Program-made: the position numbers and the translations under genes
The notes under the pieces: model-generated
Database searches by the model: none
What the model was told of the DNA's origin: nothing
The model's input: the letters and a program-made list of their open reading frames with translations, nothing else
Shown: positions 1-6,588 of the stretch, piece by piece
Layout: each line of letters starts with the position of its first letter
Numbering within the stretch: the stretch's first letter is position 1
DNA from: CAYMCV01 sp964389005
GTDB lineage: Bacteria; Bacillota; Clostridia; Lachnospirales; Lachnospiraceae
Length of the DNA: 11,116 nucleotides
Assembly: GCA_964389005.1 (NCBI GenBank)
Contig: CAYMCV010000083.1
Coordinates: forward strand, 1 to 11,116
Direction: 5' to 3'

Positions 1-1
1 A

Positions 2-325
2 TATAATAATAGCTTTAAGCATTCATCATGGTTGACTTTTATGAAAAATAGGCTTGATGTTGCAAAAAAGCTAATCAAAAAAGATGGAGCAATTATCGTT
101 GCTATTGATGAGAATGAACAAGCACGCTTGGGTCTTTTAATTGACGATACTTTTCCTGAACATGAAAATCATTGCATTACTATTGTGCACAATCCTAGGG
201 GCATTGTGGGAACAAATTTTTCTTATACACATGAATTTGCTTATTTTATAATTCCTCGTGGCAAAAAAACAATCGTTAATAGAAGGAAAATAGGTCTGGT
301 ACGATCCGTTTTGGTCATCAATTGA
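2..325 (+). CDS. Type III restriction-modification methylase (Mod), fragment open at the left edge and broken at the 3' end
   Basis: The reading frame is open from base 2, so the true start lies outside the window; the TTG at 32 is internal. The stretch through HSSWLTFMKNRLDVAKKL, GAIIVAIDENEQARLGLL and THEFAYFIIPRGKKTI matches what I know of the N-terminal half of type III Mod subunits (adenine N6 methyltransferases of the beta order, with the DPPY motif first). That motif would lie just upstream of the window. Recognisable sequence stops around base 285 (NRRKI), then about 13 unrelated residues lead to a stop at 323-325. The target recognition region and the C-terminal SAM-binding FxGxG motif are missing, so this piece cannot be a working methylase. 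No res gene is present. The downstream sequence belongs to a converging gene, so the 3' part was lost at a junction. Identity is fairly sure; whether the break is biological or an assembly error is unknown. Confidence 0.8.
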   Translation, partial: YNNSFKHSSWLTFMKNRLDVAKKLIKKDGAIIVAIDENEQARLGLLIDDTFPEHENHCITIVHNPRGIVGTNFSYTHEFAYFIIPRGKKTIVNRRKIGLVRSVLVIN

Positions 326-519
326 CCGTCTTCCTTCTCCCTTTCATATGAGAAAAGAATGGCAATTCCGGCAAATACGGAAATAATCGCATTTCGAATC
401 ATCTCTCCATGTGTAATTCCTGCTAAAATGCCTGAGACAGATACAATAGTGCATGATAATATTACAAATATAACCTCATATGCAATGATTGCCCCACGCT
501 TCATCTCGCTTAATCTCAC
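241..519 (-). CDS. Small two-helix membrane protein, probably 3'-truncated
   Basis: I do not recognise this family. The frame begins with GTG at 519 in a GTGA overlap with the phoH stop; an ATG six codons in (504) is an alternative. An AAAGGA in the end of phoH could serve as ribosome binding site. The protein has two hydrophobic segments, about residues 10-32 and 40-58, followed by a charged stretch (EREKED). The last 20 or so codons run antisense to the mod fragment, so the C-terminus is probably not native. In many Clostridia and Bacilli phoH is followed by an HD-domain membrane protein (yqfF) and ybeY; this N-terminus does not look like either. Translational coupling suggests it was a real member of the phoH operon before truncation. 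Confidence 0.45.
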   Translation of the reverse strand: MRLSEMKRGAIIAYEVIFVILSCTIVSVSGILAGITHGEMIRNAIISVFAGIAILFSYEREKEDGQLMTKTDRTRPIFLLLTIVFLPRGIIK

Positions 520-1526
520 TTCGTTGTTTTCCTTTTATTGGCAGATTTTGATTCAGGATAGTCTTTTCGTTTCTTTTCGTATTGCTCATATGCACATACA
601 ATTTTTTGCACCAAAGGATGTCGCACGACATCTTTTCCCGTTAAATTACAAAATGAAATGTCAGGAATATTTCTTAATACGCGTGCCGCCACATCCAGTC
701 CGGATTGACTGTTCGGAGCCAAGTCTTTTTGAGTCGCATCTCCCGTAATAATGACTTTGGAGCCAAATCCGATTCTTGTCAAAAACATTTTCATCTGCGC
801 AGGCGTGGTGTTCTGAGCCTCGTCCAATATAATGTATGCATTATCCAGCGTGCGACCACGCATATAAGCAAGAGGAGCAACTTCAATCAATCCTTTTTCC
901 ATGTTTTTGGCAAATCCTTCCGCACCCATAATCTGATACAGAGCATCATAAAGAGGACGCAGATAGGGATCGACTTTGCTTTGCAAATCGCCCGGTAGGA
1001 AACCTAGTTTTTCTCCGGCCTCGATAGCCGGTCTTGTAAGAATGATTCTTCCGACCTCTTCGTTTTTGAATGCAGTAATTGCCATTGCCATTGCAAGGTA
1101 TGTTTTACCTGTACCGGCCGGTCCGAGCCCAAATACAATCATATTCTTACGAATTGCGTCGACATATGCTTTTTGACCGAGCGTCATTGGCTTTACCGGT
1201 TTGCCGGAAACCGTATGGCAAATGCAGTCGCTGTCTATTTGAACCAAAGCTTCTTCATTTCCGGTATTTGTAAGTGTTAATCCGTAATCTACACTTTGTT
1301 CCTTGATATCGTTTCCTCTTCTCGATAATTCCGTTAGTTCTGTTATCAATCGAATTGCTTTCTTAACATTCTTTTCATCGCCGGAAACTTTGACGGAACC
1401 GTCACGGTCAACAATGGTTACATTCAAATCTTTCTCAATTTTTGTAATGTAAGCATCATTTTCACCAAAGATATTGCGCATATGAACTACGTCCATCTCT
1501 ATTTGATAAGATACCATGTTACTCAT
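516..1526 (-). CDS. phoH: PhoH family ATPase
   Basis: A P-loop NTPase of the PhoH/YlaK group, cytoplasmic, 336 residues, close to the usual length. A KH-like N-terminal region (about residues 5-65) suggests RNA binding. The Walker A motif GPAGTGKT is at 135-142, Walker B IILDEAQN at 232-239, and the conserved GRTLDNA segment lies just before it at 224-230. The family is linked to RNA metabolism because of its neighbours (ybeY, era) and its helicase-like core; its exact substrate in Firmicutes is not settled. The ATG at 1526 overlaps the yqfD stop (ATGA) and has only a weak Shine-Dalgarno sequence, so translation is probably coupled to yqfD. The charged tail (KKRKDYPESKSANKRKTTK) is poorly conserved. 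The order yqfC-yqfD-phoH is the usual one in spore-forming Firmicutes. Confidence 0.95.
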   Translation of the reverse strand: MSNMVSYQIEMDVVHMRNIFGENDAYITKIEKDLNVTIVDRDGSVKVSGDEKNVKKAIRLITELTELSRRGNDIKEQSVDYGLTLTNTGNEEALVQIDSDCICHTVSGKPVKPMTLGQKAYVDAIRKNMIVFGLGPAGTGKTYLAMAMAITAFKNEEVGRIILTRPAIEAGEKLGFLPGDLQSKVDPYLRPLYDALYQIMGAEGFAKNMEKGLIEVAPLAYMRGRTLDNAYIILDEAQNTTPAQMKMFLTRIGFGSKVIITGDATQKDLAPNSQSGLDVAARVLRNIPDISFCNLTGKDVVRHPLVQKIVCAYEQYEKKRKDYPESKSANKRKTTK

Positions 1527-2764
1527 TGTGAATTCTCGCTTTCTGCATTCTCTTTCGGCTCAAATAACTGTGGATCAATCGGTACGCGTTCTATTGCCTG
1601 TTCTTCTACTCGAATACGCCCGTCACATTCCATATAAAATCCACCATCATATATTTTAACATCTTTTTCTATAATTTGTACCCCTTTTTCCTCAAAACTT
1701 GCAATAAATTCTTGCATATTGTTTTTTAGATGTAATTCCATCTCCTCGGTGCTTCGATTTTTGGATACCATACGATATTCTTTGCTGTTTTGAAAGCCAA
1801 GCCAAATCGGTAAGTAAAAATGGTCTAAAATACAAAGTTGTCGGTAATCCGTGTATTCTTCGGCATATGCAAAGTTATTTTTGAATCCCCATACTGTAAA
1901 CTCTAATTGGAAGAAACGAAATCTGATATTGTTTTTTTCATTTCCGGTGTGTTTTTTGGATTGAACAAATTTTGATACCGTATCATAATATGATATATCG
2001 TGAGTAATCAATATATCCCCATCTGCATTGGTAGGATTATAATAAGCAACAGTTCCGTCTTGCGCAGGAATCGGCAGCATGCCGGAAATCAGAACATCTC
2101 CCTTCTGAACCACATCTCCTTCTTTTACCATCGGAACACCGCTTCTTGTCACAATTGATGCAATCGTGCCCTGATGTGAACTTACAAGATTCGACGCCAA
2201 TGTATTATACTCTAAATGCTCATATACTCCGACATCTTTTTCTTTTACATAAACATTGAGTTTCGTGCCTTCCATACCAACGGATACCCAAATAATATCC
2301 TCAAATTCTTTTCGGATTTCATGTTCTAAAAATTCATAATCCAGAGAACGAATTGTGGTACCGTGTTCAATGTTATGATTTACTAAAAAATCCGAAAGCA
2401 TATCATCGGTAACCCTTTGATTCCCGTAAAAATCCATTGCCCATACATAATTTCTCATAACAGTCAAAAATAAAATACAAAAACACAGACCGAGAAAGAA
2501 TACACTCTTTTTCTCAATGGTTTTCATCAAAAAAGGTAGTCCGTATCTTTGTTTGACGGCTACCTTAACCCCTGATTTACGTGTGATTTGTTTGATTTTG
2601 TAAAAATCTCGAAGCGATAGTTCCATGTGACAACATCCGGATTGATGACAGACATTCATCAAAGGAATATTTGCCTTGACACATAGATTCATAAATCGTT
2701 CCGGACTGATTCCGCTGACATCTATCGATAAATAACCGCCAATCCATCGAAAAAACTTTTGCAC
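1523..2764 (-). CDS. yqfD: Sporulation protein YqfD
   Basis: A membrane protein of the YqfD/sporulation stage IV family, 413 residues from the chosen start. The N-terminal region (QKFFRWIGGYLSIDVSG) is typical, followed by one transmembrane helix at about 87-108 and a large domain on the outer face of the membrane. I chose the GTG at 2764 because AAAGGAG sits at 2770-2776, 5 nt upstream. The frame stays open further up to a TTG at 2782, but an ATG at 2779 lies on top of that ribosome binding site and has no site of its own. The gene follows yqfC after 14 nt and overlaps phoH by 4 nt. In Bacillus subtilis yqfC and yqfD belong to the mother-cell sigma-E programme; that is family knowledge, not seen here. 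Presence of this pair supports a spore-forming lineage. Confidence 0.93.
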   Translation of the reverse strand: MQKFFRWIGGYLSIDVSGISPERFMNLCVKANIPLMNVCHQSGCCHMELSLRDFYKIKQITRKSGVKVAVKQRYGLPFLMKTIEKKSVFFLGLCFCILFLTVMRNYVWAMDFYGNQRVTDDMLSDFLVNHNIEHGTTIRSLDYEFLEHEIRKEFEDIIWVSVGMEGTKLNVYVKEKDVGVYEHLEYNTLASNLVSSHQGTIASIVTRSGVPMVKEGDVVQKGDVLISGMLPIPAQDGTVAYYNPTNADGDILITHDISYYDTVSKFVQSKKHTGNEKNNIRFRFFQLEFTVWGFKNNFAYAEEYTDYRQLCILDHFYLPIWLGFQNSKEYRMVSKNRSTEEMELHLKNNMQEFIASFEEKGVQIIEKDVKIYDGGFYMECDGRIRVEEQAIERVPIDPQLFEPKENAESENSQ

Positions 2765-2769
2765 GGTTT

Positions 2770-2776
2770 CTCCTTT
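2770..2776 (-). promoter_or_regulatory. Ribosome binding site that fixes the yqfD start
   Basis: AAAGGAG on the minus strand, 5 nt before the GTG at 2764. It lies inside the longer open frame, so it argues for GTG over the upstream TTG/ATG. Confidence 0.6.
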
Positions 2777-2778
2777 CA

Positions 2779-3069
2779 TCAATCATGAAATTGAATGGAT
2801 TCTATGTAACCTGTAATCAGGCAATCTGTATCGTTATAGTAGGAAATGCTGATTTTCTTACCGGTAATTGTAATCCTTTTCTGCTTTCCCTGAATGACAA
2901 TTCTGTCTGCAGTATATTCCAATATTCCTTTATAGTTTTCAATCCATATGTCATAGTTGCCCGTAACAGTCATCATACTGGCACCCAATGCCACATCTTT
3001 CGGAATTGAAACCGATTCTGTTATATTCTTTCGCAATTCCAATTTTTCATGCTTCGCGATTCTTTTCAC
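2779..3069 (-). CDS. yqfC: Sporulation protein YqfC
   Basis: A 96-residue protein of the YqfC family, rich in beta-strand, with the typical core (SIPKDVALGASMMTVTG, then NYKGILEY and ITGYIESIQF). It begins with GTG at 3069; AGGAG lies 6 nt upstream, which supports this start over any internal ATG. It is the first gene of the yqfC-yqfD-phoH run. A possible promoter lies 34-60 nt upstream, separate from pdp. Its molecular role is unknown; the family is conserved among spore formers and always next to yqfD. Confidence 0.92.
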   Translation of the reverse strand: MKRIAKHEKLELRKNITESVSIPKDVALGASMMTVTGNYDIWIENYKGILEYTADRIVIQGKQKRITITGKKISISYYNDTDCLITGYIESIQFHD

Positions 3070-3102
3070 GAAATCTCCTTATGGAAACAGAGTGTTCGTT
3101 AA

Positions 3103-3129
3103 ATTATATGATTGATTCACACCGTGAAT
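3103..3129 (-). promoter_or_regulatory. Possible promoter of yqfC-yqfD-phoH with an inverted repeat
   Basis: On the minus strand CATATAAT (3103-3110) gives a good -10 element ending 34 nt before the yqfC start. It fits both a vegetative TATAAT and the -10 consensus I know for sigma-E (CATACAAT-like). Just upstream, ATTCAC-GGT-GTGAAT (3115-3129) is a perfect 6-3-6 inverted repeat in the spacer. A clear -35 is lacking; TGTATT 18 nt from TATAAT is the best match. Which sigma factor uses it is inference. Confidence 0.35.
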
Positions 3130-3160
3130 ACATGGGGACGGGGCAAGTGTTTCATTTTTC
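3130..3160. repeat. GC-rich REP-like remnant in the pdp-yqfC gap
   Basis: The gap between pdp and yqfC is AT-rich except for GGGGACGGGGCAAGTGT (3134-3150). G-rich GGGGACGG blocks with such flanks resemble the ends of REP elements mobilised by IS200-like (RAYT) transposases in Clostridia. The resemblance is from memory. Only one half is visible and no partner arm or transposase is near, so a degenerate remnant is the most I can say. Confidence 0.3.
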
Positions 3161-3174
3161 TAAGTTCATTTCAC

Positions 3175-4476
3175 TCAAATGACCCCTTTGATTAATTTCT
3201 CTTGCGGCAACGCATGATCTGATATGATAAATGCTCGTAAAAACCGCGCCTTCGCATCTTCTAATTTATTATAATCATTTGCATGAATCTGTGCGAGCGG
3301 TTCTCCTTCTCGCACAAAATCTCCTTTTTTCTTCAGAAGAATTAGACCAACCGATAAATCAATCGCACTATCCTTGGTCTCACGCCCGCCGCCGAGCATC
3401 AATGAACAAATTCCAATCTCATCACAATGAATATGTGTAACAAAGCCCTCTGTCGGTGACATAATTTCTTCAATAATCGTTGCTTTCGGTAAACGTTCCG
3501 GATGATATACTTCCTCGGCATCTCCGCCTTGTGCCTCAACAAATTGTGCAAGTTTTTGTAATGCTTTCCCGGATGTTATGGCATCTTTTAGCATAAAAAT
3601 TGCCTGTTCTTCCGTTTCTGCTTTTCCTGCCGCAATTACCATTTTACTGCCGAGCGTAAAGCATAAATCCGTAAAATCTGCCGGTCCGCGTCCGTTTAAG
3701 GTATCGATTGCTTCTTTTACCTCAAGTGCATTTCCGACTGCATATCCCAAGGGCTGATCCATATCTGAAATTACAGCATAAGTCTTTTTATTTGCGCCGC
3801 GACCGATACGGACCATTTCATTCGCCAAAGCAAAAGCATCTTCTTCTTTTTTCATGAATGCACCGCTGCCTGTTTTGACGTCAAGAACTATCGCATCTGC
3901 ACCGGCTGCTATTTTTTTACTCATAATGGAACTTGCAATCAATGACATATTGTCAACGGTTGCGGTAACATCTCTTAACGCATATAGTTTCTTGTCTGCC
4001 AGTGCCAAATCAGCAGTCTGACCCATAATGGAAATGCCGATATCGTTCACCTGATGTATGAATTGTTCCTTAGATATGTCTGTATGAAAACCATGGAAAC
4101 TTTCCAATTTATCTATGGTTCCGCCGGTATGTCCCAATCCGCGACCACTCATCTTCGCCGTCACAACGCCAACTGCGGCAACCATCGGAATGAGTGTGAG
4201 GGAAGTTTTATCACCGACACCTCCTGTGGAATGCTTATCCACTTTGCATCCGTTAATGGAGGATAGGTCAAGGATTTCTCCGCTGTTTGCCATTGCCATT
4301 GTCATGTGAAGTGTTTCTTCCTCATTCATTCCCTGAAAATAGATTGCCATCATCATTGCTGACATCTGGTAGTCAGGAATGATACCACATGTATAATCAT
4401 GTATCATATAATTGATTTCATCCATCGATAACACTCCGCCGCTGCGCTTTTTCATGATTAAATCATACATTCTCAT
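3175..4476 (-). CDS. pdp: Pyrimidine-nucleoside phosphorylase
   Basis: Cytoplasmic salvage enzyme of the thymidine/pyrimidine-nucleoside phosphorylase family. It splits uridine, thymidine or deoxyuridine with phosphate to give the base and (deoxy)ribose-1-phosphate. The family signature is clear: KHSTGGVGDKTSL at about 81-93 (phosphate-binding loop) and MSGRGLGHTGGTIDKLES at about 109-126. Then come the long alpha/beta domain and a C-terminal barrel-sandwich region ending near GDFVREGEPLAQIH. From the ATG at 4476 the protein has 433 residues, the usual length. The frame is open to an ATG at 4494, but that one has no ribosome binding site while AGAGGTG is well placed for 4476. It follows rlmH after about 35 nt with no terminator, so it is probably co-transcribed. 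Confidence 0.95.
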   Translation of the reverse strand: MRMYDLIMKKRSGGVLSMDEINYMIHDYTCGIIPDYQMSAMMMAIYFQGMNEEETLHMTMAMANSGEILDLSSINGCKVDKHSTGGVGDKTSLTLIPMVAAVGVVTAKMSGRGLGHTGGTIDKLESFHGFHTDISKEQFIHQVNDIGISIMGQTADLALADKKLYALRDVTATVDNMSLIASSIMSKKIAAGADAIVLDVKTGSGAFMKKEEDAFALANEMVRIGRGANKKTYAVISDMDQPLGYAVGNALEVKEAIDTLNGRGPADFTDLCFTLGSKMVIAAGKAETEEQAIFMLKDAITSGKALQKLAQFVEAQGGDAEEVYHPERLPKATIIEEIMSPTEGFVTHIHCDEIGICSLMLGGGRETKDSAIDLSVGLILLKKKGDFVREGEPLAQIHANDYNKLEDAKARFLRAFIISDHALPQEKLIKGVI

Positions 4477-4482
4477 CTCTTT

Positions 4483-4489
4483 CACCTCT
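4483..4489 (-). promoter_or_regulatory. Ribosome binding site that fixes the pdp start
   Basis: AGAGGTG on the minus strand, 6 nt before the ATG at 4476. It sits inside the frame that begins at 4494 and therefore favours the downstream start. Confidence 0.6.
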
Positions 4490-4511
4490 TTCATATTATG
4501 GTGTTGCTGTG

Positions 4512-4991
4512 CTATTTATGATATGGTTCATTTTGCAGAATTCGAAACGAACGATAAATCTGTTCTAAAAGAATTACGCGCATCAATTGATGCGGAAATG
4601 TCATATTGGAAAAACTGAGTTGTTCATTTGCTCGTGCCGTTACATCAGATGATAAACCAAGGGAACCTCCGATGACAAATACAATATGACTGTTTCCGTC
4701 TACACACAAACGATTGATTTTTCTTGATAAAGCAACCGAATCCGGTTGTTCGCCCTGTATTACAAGCGCAATGACATATGCTTTATTGTCAATGACTTTT
4801 AGCAGGCGCTCACCTTCTTTCTTCTTAATCAAGTTCTCGTCTGCCTCGCTTGCGTTGTCAGGTGTCATTTCGTCAGCAACTTCAACAATGTTTAATTTGC
4901 AGTATTTATTGAGTCTCTTGTCAAATTCTGCTATCGCATCTCTATAAAATTTCTCTTTGATTTTTCCGACTGCTACAATCGTAATTTTCAT
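4512..4991 (-). CDS. rlmH: 23S rRNA (pseudouridine-1915-N3) methyltransferase
   Basis: RlmH, a small SPOUT-class enzyme that methylates N3 of pseudouridine 1915 in helix 69 of 23S rRNA with SAM, acting on assembled ribosomes as a homodimer. The whole 159-residue protein is present at family length. It starts MKITIVAVGKIK, carries the SAM-binding loop VIGGSLGLS at about 106-114, the FPHQLMRVILLEQIYRSFRI knot segment at about 132-151, and ends in the conserved EPYHK. The ATG at 4991 overlaps the stop of the preceding zinc-ribbon gene (ATGA); GGAG lies 11 nt upstream, somewhat far, so coupling is likely. Confidence 0.97.
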   Translation of the reverse strand: MKITIVAVGKIKEKFYRDAIAEFDKRLNKYCKLNIVEVADEMTPDNASEADENLIKKKEGERLLKVIDNKAYVIALVIQGEQPDSVALSRKINRLCVDGNSHIVFVIGGSLGLSSDVTARANEQLSFSNMTFPHQLMRVILLEQIYRSFRILQNEPYHK

Positions 4992-5824
4992 TCGTTGTTC
5001 TGCTCCTCAATCGAGAATATTGCATCATAAGAATCCTCAAGAAGTGCTTCCAACATTGCTTCCTTTTGATTCGGAAAAGCTTCTTTTATCTTGGATTTCA
5101 TGATTTCAAATCGATAAAAGTATAATTTTTCATCACTTTCCTTCAATGCATCTTCACCATATGCTTCTGTGACTGCAACGCCTACAAGTGATCCGGTTAA
5201 TTGTGTTTCCATAAATTGTTCAATTTCTTTTTGCACTTTTTCTTCTTCAGTTACAAGATTTTTGAGGCGTTTGCTACTCATTAATGAATAAATTCCCATT
5301 GCAATCATCGCAACCATCAGTACAGCAATCAATATCAAACCGTATGTCGACAGTTGTATCGGGAATACACCAAGCCAAAACAAAATCAATACACTTGCCC
5401 CAATAATTCCGACACAAATCAGTATAATTCCGCTGGAACGATGTTCTTCTGATTTGGACGCAGCACTCACATATTCTCCTTCATCGCTTTTTAACGGGAT
5501 TTTGGTTTCTTCTACATCTTCTTCCAATATATTTTCTCTCAAAAATGTTTGAATCATTTTTACGGCACTTTTATGTTCTTTCTCATCAATCATCAGTGCA
5601 TACATTTCATTTTCTTCAAGATAAATAATATGGGAAGTTTTGATTCCGTTTGCTTTAAGAAAATCATTTGCAATATTCAATTTCTCTTCCGCACCGAAGA
5701 GAACAGGTTTCCCATCCGCATCGTTATTCGTATCATCTAAACTTTCAACCAATTCACATTTACACTCACTGCATGTCTTGATTCCTTTGACATATTCATT
5801 TTTACATTTGGGACAAAATGGCAT
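4988..5824 (-). CDS. Zinc-ribbon membrane protein (DUF2007-like)
   Basis: A 278-residue protein of unknown function. The N-terminus is a zinc ribbon with Cys4, Cys7, Cys18 and Cys21 (CPKC...CSEC). Residues about 40-95 (ending in a segment like YALMIDEKEHKSAVKMIQ) resemble the DUF2007 'putative signal transducing' fold, a small ferredoxin-like domain. Two transmembrane helices follow at about 131-152 and 158-180, then a coiled, acidic C-terminal region. The start is well supported: GGAGGAA lies 6 nt before the ATG at 5824. It heads the minus-strand run and overlaps rlmH by 4 nt. The predicted topology puts the zinc ribbon and the C-terminus on the same side, presumably the cytoplasm. No partner is evident. 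Confidence 0.85.
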   Translation of the reverse strand: MPFCPKCKNEYVKGIKTCSECKCELVESLDDTNNDADGKPVLFGAEEKLNIANDFLKANGIKTSHIIYLEENEMYALMIDEKEHKSAVKMIQTFLRENILEEDVEETKIPLKSDEGEYVSAASKSEEHRSSGIILICVGIIGASVLILFWLGVFPIQLSTYGLILIAVLMVAMIAMGIYSLMSSKRLKNLVTEEEKVQKEIEQFMETQLTGSLVGVAVTEAYGEDALKESDEKLYFYRFEIMKSKIKEAFPNQKEAMLEALLEDSYDAIFSIEEQNNE

Positions 5825-5871
5825 TGTATCTTCCTCCGATTCTTATGATGATTTGTCTGCACTTATCTATC

Positions 5872-5900
5872 AGTATACGTTTTATTACGTTAATTGTAAA
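5872..5900 (-). promoter_or_regulatory. Promoter of the zinc-ribbon-rlmH-pdp operon
   Basis: On the minus strand TTTACA (5895-5900) and TATACT (5872-5877) are separated by exactly 17 nt, a good vegetative promoter. It would start transcription near 5865, about 40 nt before the ATG at 5824. Confidence 0.6.
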
Positions 5901-5920
5901 TTCTATTTATTTGCTTTTTT

Positions 5921-5929
5921 TGATAAAAT
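5921..5929 (+). promoter_or_regulatory. Possible extended -10 promoter of the lipoprotein gene
   Basis: TGATAAAAT fits the extended -10 pattern TGnTATAAT with one mismatch. The -35 region (5901-5906, TTCTAT) is weak, as is common for extended -10 promoters. It lies back to back with the divergent promoter at 5872-5900. Transcription would begin about 35-40 nt before the chosen start at 5974. Confidence 0.4.
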
Positions 5930-5960
5930 ATGCTAGATTGTTAAAGGTTAATGAAATTAT

Positions 5961-5965
5961 GGGAG
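5961..5965 (+). promoter_or_regulatory. Ribosome binding site that fixes the lipoprotein start
   Basis: GGGAG lies 8 nt before the ATG at 5974. It sits within the longer open frame (ATG at 5959) and favours the start that puts the signal peptide at the N-terminus. Confidence 0.5.
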
Positions 5966-5973
5966 AATCATTT

Positions 5974-6441
5974 ATGAAGCATACGAAAAAGAGACTTTTA
6001 TTTTGCATCTTTCTGATTTGCATCTTGGCGGTTACGGGATGTACTTCAGAACAGGAATACAATGAGTACTTACAGGCAGTGACGCAATTTGATCATACGG
6101 TTAGAATTTCCACATCAAATTTGAATCAAATTGATGCTTCCGCTGAAGATGCCGCTTCCTTAATGCTTGCAGAATTTGATGCTTTAAATGAAGCTTTTCA
6201 AGTGTTTTCAGAAGTGAAGGTGCCAAATGAATTTGCTGATGCCGGCACGCTTGCAAAAGACGGTGCATCCTATATGAGCGAGGCTAACGAACTCTATCAT
6301 ACCGCATTGGAAAGCGACAGTTACGATGCATTTTCTTTGTCTTTGGCAAATGAGAAATACACGCAGGCAGTCTTACGAGTACAGGCCATCGGTGATGTGT
6401 TACAGGGAAAAGAAATCAGTGAAGAATTATTGATCAAATAA
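5974..6441 (+). CDS. Predicted secreted lipoprotein, unknown function
   Basis: A 155-residue protein from the ATG at 5974. It has a classic lipoprotein signal peptide: basic start (MKHTKKR), hydrophobic core, and a lipobox LAVTGC with the lipidated cysteine at residue 23. The mature part is acidic, rich in alanine, glutamate and serine, and looks all-helical. I cannot assign it to a named family. An in-frame ATG at 5959 and a frame open back to 5818 exist, but the ribosome binding site and signal peptide favour 5974. It is the only complete plus-strand gene here and is flanked by its own promoter and a strong terminator, so it is a single-gene unit. It is presumably anchored on the outer face of the membrane. 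Confidence 0.8.
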   Translation: MKHTKKRLLFCIFLICILAVTGCTSEQEYNEYLQAVTQFDHTVRISTSNLNQIDASAEDAASLMLAEFDALNEAFQVFSEVKVPNEFADAGTLAKDGASYMSEANELYHTALESDSYDAFSLSLANEKYTQAVLRVQAIGDVLQGKEISEELLIK

Positions 6442-6468
6442 TGATTGATAAAAATTTGTTGAATTGAT

Positions 6469-6514
6469 AAAAAAAGGATTTCAAAAACATGTATATGTTT
6501 TGAAATCCTTTTTT
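6469..6514. terminator. Bidirectional rho-independent terminator
   Basis: AAAAAGGATTTCAAAAACAT (6471-6490), a 4-nt loop GTAT, then a right arm at 6495-6513 pair over about 19 bp with one bulged A. An A tract on the left and a T tract on the right give a U tail in both directions. It ends the lipoprotein gene on the plus strand and would also end the converging TIR operon, whose last stop is at 6589. Confidence 0.85.
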
Positions 6515-6588
6515 ATAGTATTATTAGATCCGCAATAATTAATTATGTAAAATGAATAAAATATCTTATGCCGGATTTTCGCGAATGA

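Noticed and set aside
281..338. Inverted pair AGAAGGAA/TTCCTTCT read as a terminator or an inversion site for a phase-variable mod
   Set aside because: Arms are only 8 bp with a 42-nt gap and no U tail; no recombinase or second mod segment is present. Kept only as a side note on the junction.
359..748. Plus-strand open frame of 129 codons across the end of phoH
   Set aside because: Antisense to phoH and the small membrane ORF, no family resemblance, odd composition.
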